From Gluconobacter cerinus (GTDB lineage: Bacteria; Pseudomonadota; Alphaproteobacteria; Acetobacterales; Acetobacteraceae): a DNA stretch of 64,000 nucleotides. The stretch lies in assembly GCF_002723935.1 (NCBI RefSeq), contig NZ_BEWM01000001.1, forward strand, positions 1-64,000. Direction: 5' to 3'. Shown here in pieces: positions 54,689 to 64,000 of the stretch. The translations under genes and the position numbers were made by a program. Every line of letters starts with the position of its first letter. The stretch's first letter is position 1. A model generated the notes under the pieces. The model had not been told where the DNA came from. It made no database searches and saw only the letters and a program-made list of their open reading frames with translations.

Positions 54689-56953
54689 ATGGCAACAGCA
54701 TTTTTGCGCTCAAAATTCGCCCCTAGATATAGCAAATGCTATATTAAACAGCACACCGCAAATTCAAGAGTTTCAACTGTCCCCTTTCGGATAGCAATTG
54801 CAGGAACCACGCTCCTTACAGGGCTACTGGCAACTGATGTATTTGCTGCCGATAATGCGCCATCCAGCGAGCCCCAAAAGAAGATTTCCAAAAAGTCTGA
54901 AAAGAGAGCTATTCAAACCAAAGACAAACCTGCTGAACACGTCACTGTCATGGGGCACCTCGATCAGGCCCGCGGACGTATCTTCCCCGGCCTGGGCGCA
55001 GTTTCCTACGGCATCGATCAACGACAGATCCAGGCTACGCCTCAGGGGCAGAATGCTTCTTTCAGCCAGATTATGCTCAGAATGCCTGGCGTCGTGCAGG
55101 ACAGCTACGGAGAAGTGCATGTCCGAGGCGAACATGGCGGCCTGACTTACCGGGTCAACGGTGTCCTGCTTCCCGAGGGCCTGAATGGTTTTGGTCAGGA
55201 ACTGGATACACGCATTATCCAATCGGTTGACCTGCTGACGGGAACCCTCCCCGCTCAATTCGGGTTCCGTACGGCCGGCATTGTGGACGTGCATACAAAA
55301 AGCGGGTCCACCCTGAAAAATAACCAGCTTTCACTCTATGGCGGCAGCTACGACACTTTTGCACCGTCCTTACAACTGGGCGGTTCAAAAGGGCGCTTTG
55401 AATATTTTACGACGCTGTCCATGAACCGAAATAATATTGGTATCGAGAACCCGACCGCCTCCTTCCGCGCAACGCATGACACAACGCAGCAGGAAAAGGC
55501 GTTTGGTTATTTTTCATGGAAGCTAAACGACACCGACCGTATCTCGCTCCTGACAAGTGCATCTTACGCAGATTTTGAACTTCCCAACACGACAGGCCTG
55601 CAACCGGTTTATCAACTTTCTGGAACAGACTGGTCACACCCCTCTGTGCAATCACGCTTTCTGGATGACAGCCAGACAGAGCAAAACTATTACGCCGTCG
55701 TTTCATACCAGCACAGCGCTGACAAACTGAACCTTCAGCTCTCACCGTATTTTCGTTACGGGCGCATCGATTATACGCCAGACCCGGCTCGGGACCTTAT
55801 TTTTCAAGGTGTGGCTGAACACGAGGTCAATGACTTTACAACTGGCGGCGCGCAATTCGATTTGTCTTATGATATCGCTCCGCACCATACCCTTCGGGCC
55901 GGTCTTCTGGGTCAATACACCTCCGAGCGCCTCGATACTGACTCTCTTGCATTCCCAGTAGACGAAACTGGCCAACAGACTTCGTCTACCCCTCTTCGGC
56001 TGATAGACAACACGGGCAACTGGTCTGTTGAAGCTGGTGCTTACCTTCAGGATGAATATCGCATCACCCGCAAACTCACTTTCAATTATGGCATTCGCTA
56101 CGACCGGTTTGCATCGTCTTTTGGAAACGAAGGACAACTCAGCCCGCGCGCCAACCTGGTGTGGAAGCCGTTCCGAAGCACGACCTTGCACATCGGTTAC
56201 TCCAGGTTCTTCGCACCGCCTTCTCCACAGTACGTTTATCCTTCAACACTGGCGCGTTTTGCAGGAACCACAAATGCCGCAGCCAATTTGACAGATACGC
56301 CCACGAAAGTTGAAACCTCCAATTACGTGGACGCTGGCATTCTCCAGCATATTACTCCCGAATTACAGATTACAATCGACGCTTACAGCAAGTGGGCACA
56401 CAACCTTACGGATCTTGGACAGTTTGGCCGTGCGGTCATCCTCGCGCCATTCAGCTATCGCCGAGGTCACGTCTATGGTGCCGAGTTTGGAAGCTCCTGG
56501 AGGCGCGGGCCTTGGTCAGTATTCGGCAATTTCTCGTTTGTGAAAACGGCAGCTCGAGAAATCAACTCCGCCGAATACCAGTTCGATCCGGAAGAATTGA
56601 GCTACATTCGCGCACATGCCATCCAGTTAGACCATCAGGGACAGTATACCGCCAGCGCTGGCGCATCCTATTCCAGCAAGCATCACTTGGCTTATATAGA
56701 TTTCCTATATGGATACGGCCTGCGGAGTGGCTTTGCCAATCTTGAGAAACAGCCCCAGTACGACATTTTTAACGTCGGATACCAGTACACCTTCACCCGC
56801 GTCCCGCTGGGGCATGATCTGAAAGTTCGCGCTGACATCGTAAATCTGTTCGACAAACGCTACCAACTTCGAGACGGTAGCGGCGTCGGCATTTATCAGG
56901 CGCAATACGGACAACGACGAGGCACTTATTTCTCACTCGTGTCCGATTTCTGA
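54689..56953 (+). CDS. TonB-dependent receptor of the manganese locus
   Basis: Outer-membrane receptor of 754 residues. Plug domain about 90-200 (QNASFSQIMLRMPGVV, EVHVRGEHGGLTYRVNG, QFGFRTAGIVDVHTKSG) and barrel ending in TYFSLVSDF, an aromatic C-terminus. The signal region is unusual: a long, polar start of about 32 residues before the hydrophobic segment IAIAGTTLLTGLL. No internal ATG or GTG gives a shorter start; TTG 54704 is possible. It follows mntH by 30 bases, with no terminator. Manganese is the predicted substrate from context only; alphaproteobacterial MnoT-type receptors are the precedent. Confidence 0.85.
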   Translation: MATAFLRSKFAPRYSKCYIKQHTANSRVSTVPFRIAIAGTTLLTGLLATDVFAADNAPSSEPQKKISKKSEKRAIQTKDKPAEHVTVMGHLDQARGRIFPGLGAVSYGIDQRQIQATPQGQNASFSQIMLRMPGVVQDSYGEVHVRGEHGGLTYRVNGVLLPEGLNGFGQELDTRIIQSVDLLTGTLPAQFGFRTAGIVDVHTKSGSTLKNNQLSLYGGSYDTFAPSLQLGGSKGRFEYFTTLSMNRNNIGIENPTASFRATHDTTQQEKAFGYFSWKLNDTDRISLLTSASYADFELPNTTGLQPVYQLSGTDWSHPSVQSRFLDDSQTEQNYYAVVSYQHSADKLNLQLSPYFRYGRIDYTPDPARDLIFQGVAEHEVNDFTTGGAQFDLSYDIAPHHTLRAGLLGQYTSERLDTDSLAFPVDETGQQTSSTPLRLIDNTGNWSVEAGAYLQDEYRITRKLTFNYGIRYDRFASSFGNEGQLSPRANLVWKPFRSTTLHIGYSRFFAPPSPQYVYPSTLARFAGTTNAAANLTDTPTKVETSNYVDAGILQHITPELQITIDAYSKWAHNLTDLGQFGRAVILAPFSYRRGHVYGAEFGSSWRRGPWSVFGNFSFVKTAAREINSAEYQFDPEELSYIRAHAIQLDHQGQYTASAGASYSSKHHLAYIDFLYGYGLRSGFANLEKQPQYDIFNVGYQYTFTRVPLGHDLKVRADIVNLFDKRYQLRDGSGVGIYQAQYGQRRGTYFSLVSDF
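54727..54744. promoter_or_regulatory. Perfect 18-bp palindrome inside the receptor gene, MntR-like
   Basis: ATATAGCAAATGCTATAT lies within codons 13-19 of the receptor gene. It is a perfect palindrome and closely related to the site upstream of mntH (14 of 18). It could act as an intragenic operator or roadblock, or mark a promoter-proximal site if translation starts later than annotated. Confidence 0.55.
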
Positions 56954-56966
56954 AAACAACCTAACC

Positions 56967-58553
56967 TCAGGCCCGCTCAGGGTCTGAGGGAAATCCTTTA
57001 CGACGCAGCACAGGCTGACCGGCCTCGGGCCGCACCGCCCAGAGCATCAAAAAGGCCCCATAAAGAATTGCAAATGCATCTACTGCTAAGGCTGAATCCT
57101 GCATGCGTGATAATGGTGTAACCACAAGTGCGGAAATCGGCATTATCCATGTCAGGATTGCGGAAAATATCAGTAAAATGCGAATAGCTTCCCGCTCCTT
57201 GAGCCAGAATGCCACCCCATTGCACAGCAGAAAAACCCCGAAATAAACAAGCTGCACAGTGACCGTTTGACTGCTCGCGGGCAGCAGAGGCGCCGCGCAT
57301 AATACAGCTGATATCCCCGCTACACACCCAAGCGAACATCCGATCGTCAACGCACAGAGTATTCGTGTTGATTTTGTATCCTCTACACGTCCTGTTCCGC
57401 GCTCACGACGCCTGCGCGACACCACCCAGAGCTGATTGCCCGCATAGAACATAAATGCACCACCGAGCCCGAGAAGCACATATCCCCACTGCACACTCTC
57501 TCCGCCAAAACTGCCAAAATGCAGAACGAAAAATGATGTCAGCACGGACTGCGACCAGCTCTGATGACCGGGCATATACTCGGTAGACACGAGCCTGCCG
57601 CTATATGGATCGACGCCTGCAAATCCTCCCCCCGCACCACGCGCGCCATAACATGGGTCTCGTCCCGTTATTCTGAGAGCCAAATGGCCACCATGAGCGC
57701 TGCTATAAGCCAGAGTATCGGGAATGAACCCCGGCGCTTGTGTCGCAACAGTTTTAAGAATCTGATCCGGATCGAGAGGCTTCCGTAGTTCTGCCGCGGG
57801 ACCATGAGGATGCGGCCCATGCCCCGGGCCTCCTGCATCATGCTGAGCCTGCGGGTGTTGTATCAGGAGCGCCTGCTCCGCCATGTAGATCTCATCATGA
57901 AACGCAAACACTACTGAAGTGAGCGCCATGATGATATGAAAAGGCAGAGAAAACAGGCCCAGCATACTATGCATGTCGAGCCACATTCTTTTGACGTTTT
58001 GACCCAGGCGAATTGCAAACAGGTTTTTCACAAGCCCTGGAATTACGATGAGTGTCCCTGAAATCAGGGCCACCGCATAAAGCAACGCGACCACGCCCAT
58101 AAGGAGCCGCCCGGCCTCATGAGGCATGGAAAGCCCGACCTGCTGATGAAGCATATTGATGAAATGTGCGGCCTGAGAAGGCTCCTGACTCACCGTCACC
58201 AAAGAGCCATCCGTTGCCAACGCTGAAAAATTGGCGAAAGACGGGCCGTGCATCCGCTCTGGCATTCCCCAAATCAAGGATGCGGGCTGAGAAGGCGTTG
58301 GATGCAAAACAATCGTATAATTACGTTGCGCTTCCGGATGCTCAGAAAATGTCTTTTCCAGCAATGCTGGCATTTTCTCGAGTGATACTGGCGGCGGCAA
58401 AGCAACTGGTGCCGAAGCCCAATCCTGCAGAGGCCGCTCGAACATCGTTACTGATCCGGCATAAAATGCTACAAATAGGAAAAGGCCACAGACAATCCCG
58501 ACCCAGCTATGGATTTCCCGATACATCCGGACAATATCAGCGCGGATTTTCAC
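56967..58553 (-). CDS. PepSY-associated TM-helix protein, iron-uptake type (FoxB/FegB-like)
   Basis: 528 residues, inner membrane. N-terminal REIHSWVGIVCGLFLFVAFYAGS, then a PepSY periplasmic domain, HEAGRLLMG, LWLDMHSMLGLFSLPFH (short: MWLDMHSMLGLF) and further helices, as in ferric siderophore reductase-like PepSY proteins that help release iron in the periplasm. A His-rich stretch (HDAGGPGHGPHPHGP) lies in one loop. Starts at GTG 58553, overlapping the DUF3649 gene (GTGA). The function of this family in siderophore reduction is known for a few members only. Confidence 0.82.
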   Translation of the reverse strand: MKIRADIVRMYREIHSWVGIVCGLFLFVAFYAGSVTMFERPLQDWASAPVALPPPVSLEKMPALLEKTFSEHPEAQRNYTIVLHPTPSQPASLIWGMPERMHGPSFANFSALATDGSLVTVSQEPSQAAHFINMLHQQVGLSMPHEAGRLLMGVVALLYAVALISGTLIVIPGLVKNLFAIRLGQNVKRMWLDMHSMLGLFSLPFHIIMALTSVVFAFHDEIYMAEQALLIQHPQAQHDAGGPGHGPHPHGPAAELRKPLDPDQILKTVATQAPGFIPDTLAYSSAHGGHLALRITGRDPCYGARGAGGGFAGVDPYSGRLVSTEYMPGHQSWSQSVLTSFFVLHFGSFGGESVQWGYVLLGLGGAFMFYAGNQLWVVSRRRRERGTGRVEDTKSTRILCALTIGCSLGCVAGISAVLCAAPLLPASSQTVTVQLVYFGVFLLCNGVAFWLKEREAIRILLIFSAILTWIMPISALVVTPLSRMQDSALAVDAFAILYGAFLMLWAVRPEAGQPVLRRKGFPSDPERA

Positions 58554-58852
58554 GACATCATACTCCGCACACCCATATAAATAGCCCAGAGAACAGCATT
58601 CGCACCTCCAAGCATTGCCCACGCACGCCAGCCTGATCGAAACAGAAAGCAGGTCCCGAGAATTCCCGTCCAGACCGGAACTACGAGCCACATCAGGAAC
58701 TGTGAACCGACAGCCCTAGGCTGCCCGTCAACATGCACGAGCAGACCCAGAATGCCCATCAGGGCAAAGGAAAGCGTAAGTCCAAGGACAAGACCGGCGC
58801 TCGCTTTGGGAAACCAGTTCCGACTGCTTAGCATCACGGGAGTTGATGTCAT
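58550..58852 (-). CDS. DUF3649-like membrane protein
   Basis: About 100 residues with three predicted helices, resembling DUF3649, which accompanies PepSY iron proteins. ATGA overlap with the upstream DUF3325-like gene decides the start at 58852. Function unknown; context links it to siderophore uptake. Confidence 0.7.
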   Translation of the reverse strand: MTSTPVMLSSRNWFPKASAGLVLGLTLSFALMGILGLLVHVDGQPRAVGSQFLMWLVVPVWTGILGTCFLFRSGWRAWAMLGGANAVLWAIYMGVRSMMS

Positions 58853-59115
58853 GACATCCTCCTTCGCCAAACCGCGGCAGCCAGAGGAACCAGAGACCAG
58901 ACAATCATGATAAGCGTCAGAAACTCGGAAACTGCGGTACCACTACCTTCGCTTGCGAGCAGCATGAGCAAAGATACACAGAGCAGCGTGCTTCCGGAAA
59001 TCATACAGAGCCGAAATGCTGGACGCTTCTTACGCAATTGTTGAGCGGGCGAAGCCATATAGAGCATAAGCGCACCACCTGCCCCCAGAATTCCCGCAGT
59101 CCATATCGTTATCAT
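58849..59115 (-). CDS. DUF3325-like membrane protein
   Basis: 88 residues with three predicted helices and a basic C-terminus. Size, topology and position match DUF3325 proteins that sit between a siderophore receptor gene and DUF3649. It begins 15 bases after the receptor stop on the same strand. Function unknown. Confidence 0.7.
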   Translation of the reverse strand: MITIWTAGILGAGGALMLYMASPAQQLRKKRPAFRLCMISGSTLLCVSLLMLLASEGSGTAVSEFLTLIMIVWSLVPLAAAVWRRRMS

Positions 59116-59130
59116 AACGCTTTACTCGAA

Positions 59131-61416
59131 TTACCAGCGATATTCCAAACGAGCAGTCAGATTACGACCCTGCCCATAATAGCAGGCAGACACGGCTGTG
59201 CAGGTCGCAACAAAACGCTTGTTGGCGATGTTTCGGGCATTAAACGAAAAGGATAATCCTTTGTAGCGCGGATGGGCCGTCGCGAAATCATACCGAAGGA
59301 ACAGATCGAACAGTGTATAATCCGGAATATGCAGAGTGTTTGCCGTATCCCCGTAGCTTGTGCCTGTATAACGGACACCACCGCCGAGACCGACACCCGC
59401 AAAAGTTCCATGCTGGATGCGCTGGTCTACGAAGAGAGACGCCATCCACTTTGGGGCCTGTCCAAGATAATTACCGACCTGAGATGCCGTATTGGAGCGA
59501 GTAATCTTCGCTTCACTGCGAGTGCCGGTAAAGATCACCGACATGTCCCACGGCAGGTTTGCCTTGCCTTCAAGTTCCAGCCCGCGAACCCGGCCCTGCC
59601 CTGTCTGAACAAGGCATGTTGATGTGCCACAGAGTGTGCCGTTCGGATCATAAGTCGTCATATTGTTCTGGGTAATCTGGTATCCACCAAAAGTGACGTA
59701 GATACTTTTCCCGTACTGATACCGAATACCACCTTCATACTGATCGCCAGTTGTCGGCTTAAAAGCCTTCCCTCCCAATGACGTGGATGGATCAGAGACT
59801 TGTGGCTGAAACGACTGAGCGTAGCTGAAATAGGGCACGAGACCGTTATCAAACATATAAACGGCACCTGCTCGCCAGGTGAATGCATTGGAATTCGTGA
59901 TGTAGCGAGATTTCGTGAGAACATTGAGCGTGTTATCGCGCGCCCAGTCCTGACGTCCACCAATCGTGACCCGAAGGCGCTTGAACTTCAACTGATCCTG
60001 AAAATAAATTCCGTTCTGGCTGCTGATGGTTGCCGTATAGACCTGCGGGCTAAGATTATCTGAATACCCAGCACTCCCGCGCGCTTTCGGATTAAAGATA
60101 TTCAGGATCGGCAGAACATAGGAAGACGCCACCAGATCGCGGCTATGCCGCCAGTTCGTATAAAAATAATCAGTGCCAACCAGAAGCAGATGCCGCACGG
60201 GCCCTGTACGGACATGCCCTTCAAGTTGCGTATCCGTCGTAACACCCTGAGACTGCCCTCGGCCTTCTACAGCACGCCGATTAACCGTTTCGCCTGCAAT
60301 ACATCCAGCCACTGTCGCCGCACATTTGGCTAGCGTATCGCCAGAAAGCACTGTCGCTCTGTAAAGCGTGTTCAGATACGTGTAGCGAGTATTGTTTCGG
60401 ACCGTCAGGAAACGGTTAAATTTATGCTCCAAAAATGAGCCTGCCAAAGCCTGGTTTCGGTCAAACGTATCCCAGTTCGGCTCACCAATATTCGCATCAT
60501 TCGCGATATGGCGACCCCTGGATGCATACAGCGTGCCCGTTGCTGGCAGGAACTGGAATGTGGAGCCCCCCTGATCCCGCTGATACTGCGCAAGTAAAGT
60601 CCAGACCGTCTTGGGTGTAATTTTCCAGGTCAGGCTTGGGGAGATGTAGTAGCGGCCAGTCCGTACTTCATTAACCTGAGTGTCACCATATCGAGCGAGG
60701 CCGACAATCCGGCCTGTCAAAGCCCCATCATGCGTCAGTCGGCCAGACACATCCCCGGAGGCCTGCCCCTGCCAGTTGGACAGGTTGGTAAATCCGCTGC
60801 TCTGTAGAAAGAACTCGCCTTCGCTCTTTTCCGTCGGACGCTTCGTCACAAGATTAACCACGCCCCCTGGCGCCGTCTGACCATAAAGGGCACCGGAAGG
60901 CCCCTTCAGAACTTCAATCTGCTGAAGTGCAAACGGATCAAAGGACGTTCTGGTCCACTGTCCGCCTGATGGCAGACGTAATCCATCGACAAAGTTGTTG
61001 TTGGATGAAAATCCACCCGCACCAAACCCACGGACAGACACTTCATCCACTCGACTGTCGATGCCGGATGGCTCAGCCTGTACACCCGCAGTATAGGCCA
61101 GCGCATCCGCAATTGACGGAGATGCGCGTAGTTCGATTTCTTCGCGGCTGACGATGGAAATGGACTGAGGCGATTCAATAATCGGTGTGCGTGTCTTTGT
61201 CGCAGAAGATGCATGGGACATGCCGGTCGCCGTCACAACAATAACTTCCGCTTTAGACTTTGGAGGCTGGGGCTGTCCGGTCTTCTGAAGTTGTTTCTGG
61301 CCCCTGGACTGAGATTCATCCGTAACAACAGACGTATCTGCACCTGCAGCGGCGGAAGTCAGCCCTGCCAGCACAAGAGCGGGAAAGACAGTATATTTGA
61401 CGACAGAAAAAGACAT
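59131..61416 (-). CDS. TonB-dependent siderophore receptor
   Basis: Outer-membrane ferric-siderophore receptor of about 761 residues. Signal peptide VFPALVLAGLTSAAAGA; TonB-box-like EVIVVTATG (about residue 55), plug (about 80-190; VQAEPSGIDSRVDEVSVRGFG, short: DEVSVRGFGAGG; PSGALYGQTAPGGVVNLVTKRP, short: GGVVNLVTKRPT), barrel ending LTARLEYRW. It lacks the N-terminal STN domain. I start at ATG 61416 because an ATG at 61455 would leave only six bases to the Fur-like box. Operon with DUF3325, DUF3649 and PepSY genes. Confidence 0.9.
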   Translation of the reverse strand: MSFSVVKYTVFPALVLAGLTSAAAGADTSVVTDESQSRGQKQLQKTGQPQPPKSKAEVIVVTATGMSHASSATKTRTPIIESPQSISIVSREEIELRASPSIADALAYTAGVQAEPSGIDSRVDEVSVRGFGAGGFSSNNNFVDGLRLPSGGQWTRTSFDPFALQQIEVLKGPSGALYGQTAPGGVVNLVTKRPTEKSEGEFFLQSSGFTNLSNWQGQASGDVSGRLTHDGALTGRIVGLARYGDTQVNEVRTGRYYISPSLTWKITPKTVWTLLAQYQRDQGGSTFQFLPATGTLYASRGRHIANDANIGEPNWDTFDRNQALAGSFLEHKFNRFLTVRNNTRYTYLNTLYRATVLSGDTLAKCAATVAGCIAGETVNRRAVEGRGQSQGVTTDTQLEGHVRTGPVRHLLLVGTDYFYTNWRHSRDLVASSYVLPILNIFNPKARGSAGYSDNLSPQVYTATISSQNGIYFQDQLKFKRLRVTIGGRQDWARDNTLNVLTKSRYITNSNAFTWRAGAVYMFDNGLVPYFSYAQSFQPQVSDPSTSLGGKAFKPTTGDQYEGGIRYQYGKSIYVTFGGYQITQNNMTTYDPNGTLCGTSTCLVQTGQGRVRGLELEGKANLPWDMSVIFTGTRSEAKITRSNTASQVGNYLGQAPKWMASLFVDQRIQHGTFAGVGLGGGVRYTGTSYGDTANTLHIPDYTLFDLFLRYDFATAHPRYKGLSFSFNARNIANKRFVATCTAVSACYYGQGRNLTARLEYRW

Positions 61417-61461
61417 GCTGGCCCACCGAGAGAGGATCGGAACTGGAGCCCTCATATTTGC

Positions 61462-61482
61462 AATTGATAATTATTGTCAATT
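61462..61482. promoter_or_regulatory. Fur-box-like palindrome upstream of the siderophore receptor
   Basis: A 21-base near-palindrome, arms AATTGATAAT and ATTGTCAATT around a central T, with one mismatch per arm pair. It matches the Fur consensus type and lies 46 bases upstream of the receptor start. Confidence 0.7.
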
Positions 61483-61596
61483 AGATGTTACCAAGGGAAT
61501 TGCATCAAAGAATGCCTAACCCCGGCACGGCCAGCTCCGTCTTAATAAATATTCTTGTTTTTCAATTACATAAAAGGAGAATATGCTATCTATGAC

Positions 61597-62535
61597 TCAG
61601 TGACTGGCGCGAAAAACGTTCCATCCCGTATGCTGAACAAGACGCTCAAGGGCACGTGTTCCCAGCAGCGAATTGCCCTGCGCATTCAAACCCGGCGACC
61701 ATACCGCAACCGACGCGACACCCGGAACAACTGCCAGAATACCACCCCCAACGCCTGACTTTCCTGGCAACCCAACCCTGATCGCAAAAGAGCCGGACCC
61801 GTCATAATGTCCACACATCATCATGAGAGCGAGTACGGTCTGGGCATTTCGCGTGGAAATGACGCGCTCGCCCGTTCGGGGATTAATTCCGCCCGTCATC
61901 AGATAGGTGCCCATTTCCGCAAGCTGCCTGCAACTCATGGTCAGCGCGCACTGATGAAAATAGAGGTCAAGCGTTTCATCAACGGGATTATGAATATTCC
62001 CGAAGGTCCGCATGTAATTGGCTAGAGCCTTGTTGCGAAATCCCGTCTCTTCTTCCTGCCGCGCCACATCCCGATCAATCAGGATGGTATCCGGATCTGA
62101 GCTCATGGGCTTCAGGAAGCCCAGAAGCTCATTCTGCGCACCGTCCAAGCCATACTGGGATGTCAGAATATCCGATACGACAATCGCACCCGCATTGATG
62201 AACGGGTTTCTCGGAATGCCGTTTTCACTTTCAAGCTGGATAATCGAATTGAAGGCACTGCCCGACGGTTCCTGCCGCACGCGGCTCCAGAGCCCGGCGT
62301 CCACCGCATTAAGCGCGAGCGTCAGGCCAAAGACCTTTGAAACGCTCTGAATCGAAAAAGCTTCTTCAGCATCCCCAACAATATGACTGCCACCTTCTGC
62401 ATCGATAATGGCCATTCCAAACCGGCCGAGATCGACGTTTGCCAATGGCGGAATATAGTTTGCCACCTGCCCCCGATCTGTCTCGGCACGCATTTCCTCT
62501 GCGATTTCCGTGATAATAGCGGTCAGTGACGGCAT
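61597..62535 (-). CDS. glsA: Glutaminase
   Basis: Hydrolyses glutamine to glutamate and ammonia in the cytoplasm. Serine-dependent beta-lactamase-like fold: [16 protein letters not shown] contains the SxxK catalytic Ser and Lys (about residue 64-67), and [28 protein letters not shown] and [18 protein letters not shown] (short: [11 protein letters not shown]) are glutaminase signatures. 312 residues is typical. No obvious operon partners. Confidence 0.95.
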   Translation of the reverse strand: MPSLTAIITEIAEEMRAETDRGQVANYIPPLANVDLGRFGMAIIDAEGGSHIVGDAEEAFSIQSVSKVFGLTLALNAVDAGLWSRVRQEPSGSAFNSIIQLESENGIPRNPFINAGAIVVSDILTSQYGLDGAQNELLGFLKPMSSDPDTILIDRDVARQEEETGFRNKALANYMRTFGNIHNPVDETLDLYFHQCALTMSCRQLAEMGTYLMTGGINPRTGERVISTRNAQTVLALMMMCGHYDGSGSFAIRVGLPGKSGVGGGILAVVPGVASVAVWSPGLNAQGNSLLGTRALERLVQHTGWNVFRASH

Positions 62536-62645
62536 GTGGGGTTATCTCCAGTTCAGGCGGTTGTAAGACCTTTCACAGAGCAGCCTATTGAAAAAAGGCG
62601 TTTTTTAAGAACAGGAGCCATGCATCTTACGCGCAGCTCTTTATT

Positions 62646-64000
62646 CTAGGGTGAAACAACGCGATGACGAACGACCTCACCCACAATCACAAGCGCGGGT
62701 GAAGAAACCTGTGCTTCTGCGGCCTGAGCCGCCATTGTTCCGAGTGTTCCCGTCAACACACGTTGCCCGGGCTGGGTTCCCCGTTCCACAATGGCTGCTG
62801 GCCAGTCTGACGGCAGGCCATTTTTTACCAGACCCGCCATCAGAGCTGGTAACGTCGAAATTCCCATATAGATAACGACAGTCTGACGGCGATCCGCCAT
62901 GTCATCCCAAGGCAGATCCAGCACGCCATCCGCCCGTGCGTGCCCTGTCACAAACAGACACGCCTGAGCACAATCCCTGTGTGTCAGGGGAATACCTGCG
63001 TAGGACGCACATCCACTGGCGGCGGTAATGCCCGGCACAACACGAAAAGACACTCCCGCGTCCACCAGGGATTCAATTTCCTCGCCACCGCGCCCGAAGA
63101 TGAACGGATCGCCCCCTTTCAGACGCAGAACACGCTGACCGGCTTTCGCGTGACGGACCATCTCGCTGTTGATTTCGGACTGTGGCATCGCGTGGCGATT
63201 ACGCTGCTTGCCCACAAAAATCAGCTCCGCGTCACGTCGAACACGTTCGAGCAACACTTTGGGTAACAGATTATCGTAAAGCACCACGTCAGCATTCTGC
63301 ATGAAGTGGAGGGCCTTCAATGTCAGAAGATCGGGGTCGCCGGGCCCGGCCCCCACAAGCCAGACCTCGCCAGCAGCCCGCTGTGCCGACAGGAGCACAT
63401 CAAGCACACTGTCAGCCCGAACCTCATCGCCTGCCAGTGCAGCTTCTGCGCCTGCTCCGTCCAGAAAATCTTCCCAGATCCGTTTCCGATCCTGCACTGC
63501 AGGATATTGTGCGGACACCCGCGCCCGGCGGGACTGCATATACGCGGCGAGTTGCCCCGTCCCATGCGGCATCCAGCTTTCAATTTGTTCCCGCAGTCGA
63601 CGCGCCAGAACCGGTGCTCCGCCAGCGGTTGAAATTGCAACACGTACAGCCCCACGCCGAACCTGAGCAGGCGTAATGAAGGTGGACGGCTCCGGATCAT
63701 CAACAGCACAGACTGGAATATTTAACGTGTCAGCAAGAGCCGCCACTACGCGATTGACGCTCCGATCGTCTGTTGCCGCATAGACCAGACGACACCCCGG
63801 CATGACAGTCTGTAAAATATCAGCGTCAACGCGACCGCCTACATGCCGCGCCAATCCCGCATCCACCCACTCCTGAACAACGGCATTCAGGGCTTCCGCA
63901 ACAATCTCGATCTGCGCACCATGATCGAGCAAAAGCCTGCCTTTGTTGACAGCAACTTCGCCGCCGCCAACCAGCAATACACGTGCGCCCTCCAGACGAA
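62646..64000 (-). CDS. cysG: Siroheme synthase (CysG), 5' end beyond the window
   Basis: Trifunctional enzyme making sirohaem from uroporphyrinogen III. N-terminal dehydrogenase/ferrochelatase domain starts [17 protein letters not shown], with [19 protein letters not shown] in the dimerisation region; C-terminal uroporphyrinogen methyltransferase begins [19 protein letters not shown], with [16 protein letters not shown] and [21 protein letters not shown]. The frame runs through the window edge at 64000 with the expected [11 protein letters not shown], so only a few N-terminal residues are missing. It provides sirohaem for sulfite or nitrite reduction. Confidence 0.95.
   Translation of the reverse strand, partial: RLEGARVLLVGGGEVAVNKGRLLLDHGAQIEIVAEALNAVVQEWVDAGLARHVGGRVDADILQTVMPGCRLVYAATDDRSVNRVVAALADTLNIPVCAVDDPEPSTFITPAQVRRGAVRVAISTAGGAPVLARRLREQIESWMPHGTGQLAAYMQSRRARVSAQYPAVQDRKRIWEDFLDGAGAEAALAGDEVRADSVLDVLLSAQRAAGEVWLVGAGPGDPDLLTLKALHFMQNADVVLYDNLLPKVLLERVRRDAELIFVGKQRNRHAMPQSEINSEMVRHAKAGQRVLRLKGGDPFIFGRGGEEIESLVDAGVSFRVVPGITAASGCASYAGIPLTHRDCAQACLFVTGHARADGVLDLPWDDMADRRQTVVIYMGISTLPALMAGLVKNGLPSDWPAAIVERGTQPGQRVLTGTLGTMAAQAAEAQVSSPALVIVGEVVRHRVVSP

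Overview
The window is a dense, mostly ordinary bacterial chromosome segment of moderate GC content, about 55 genes on both strands. No rRNA, tRNA, CRISPR array, transposase or integrase was recognised. Gene content points to an acetic acid bacterium or close relative (Acetobacteraceae, Alphaproteobacteria): malate:quinone oxidoreductase, an acetyl-CoA synthetase, a complete glycerol regulon with two quinone-type polyol-phosphate dehydrogenases, many TonB-dependent receptors, a four-gene MCE lipid transporter of alphaproteobacterial type, and an RcnB-family protein. This assignment is inference from gene content, not a database match.

Layout. 0.2-8.7 kb: a haem-globin diguanylate cyclase, a secreted S1/P1-type nuclease, an MCE/Mla-type lipid transport operon (STAS-permease, ATPase, MCE protein, lipoprotein), a ribokinase, a stand-alone protein with two glycosyltransferase-associated modules, and a 5'(3')-deoxyribonucleotidase. 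8.8-16.3 kb: acetyl-CoA synthetase, a SulP anion transporter, a TetR regulator, a TonB-dependent siderophore-type receptor and a YitT membrane protein. 16.6-24 kb: small exported and membrane proteins (RcnB-like, Pro/acid-rich, lipoprotein), a cold-shock protein with a long leader, GST, YceI, a DODA-type dioxygenase divergent from a LysR regulator, and a DMT exporter with a coupled CxCC protein. 24-31.9 kb: MetH, a small membrane protein, an FAD-linked D-2-hydroxyacid dehydrogenase, Mqo, and an HTH/transmembrane protein pair with a palindromic operator.

31.9-37 kb: the glycerol regulon glpD-glpF-glpK, with an upstream glpR whose reading frame is broken near its 3' end. 37-44.4 kb: a haem acquisition island: a haem oxygenase, a HmuTUV-type ABC importer and an ABM/IsdG-like monooxygenase on one strand; a haem TonB receptor divergent from them across a Fur-box-like sequence; and a cytoplasmic beta-propeller protein. 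44.5-51.7 kb: a polyol catabolic island with an EryA/LyxK-like FGGY kinase, an EryB/GlpD-like dehydrogenase, a class I aldolase and a triose-phosphate isomerase, with two DeoR regulators and two distinct inverted-repeat operator candidates. No transporter is present. The enzyme set suggests phosphorylation, oxidation and aldol cleavage to triose phosphate.

52.3-61.5 kb: metal uptake. MntR and MntH are divergent. A TonB-dependent receptor follows mntH directly and carries a perfect 18-bp palindrome, related to the presumed MntR site of mntH, inside its first codons; this suggests an outer-membrane manganese receptor. Next come a DUF3325/DUF3649/PepSY-like trio and a siderophore receptor behind a Fur-like palindrome. 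61.6-64 kb: glutaminase and siroheme synthase (CysG), the latter cut by the window edge.

The most interesting candidates are the manganese receptor locus with its intragenic operator, the aldolase-containing polyol island, and the frameshifted glpR.
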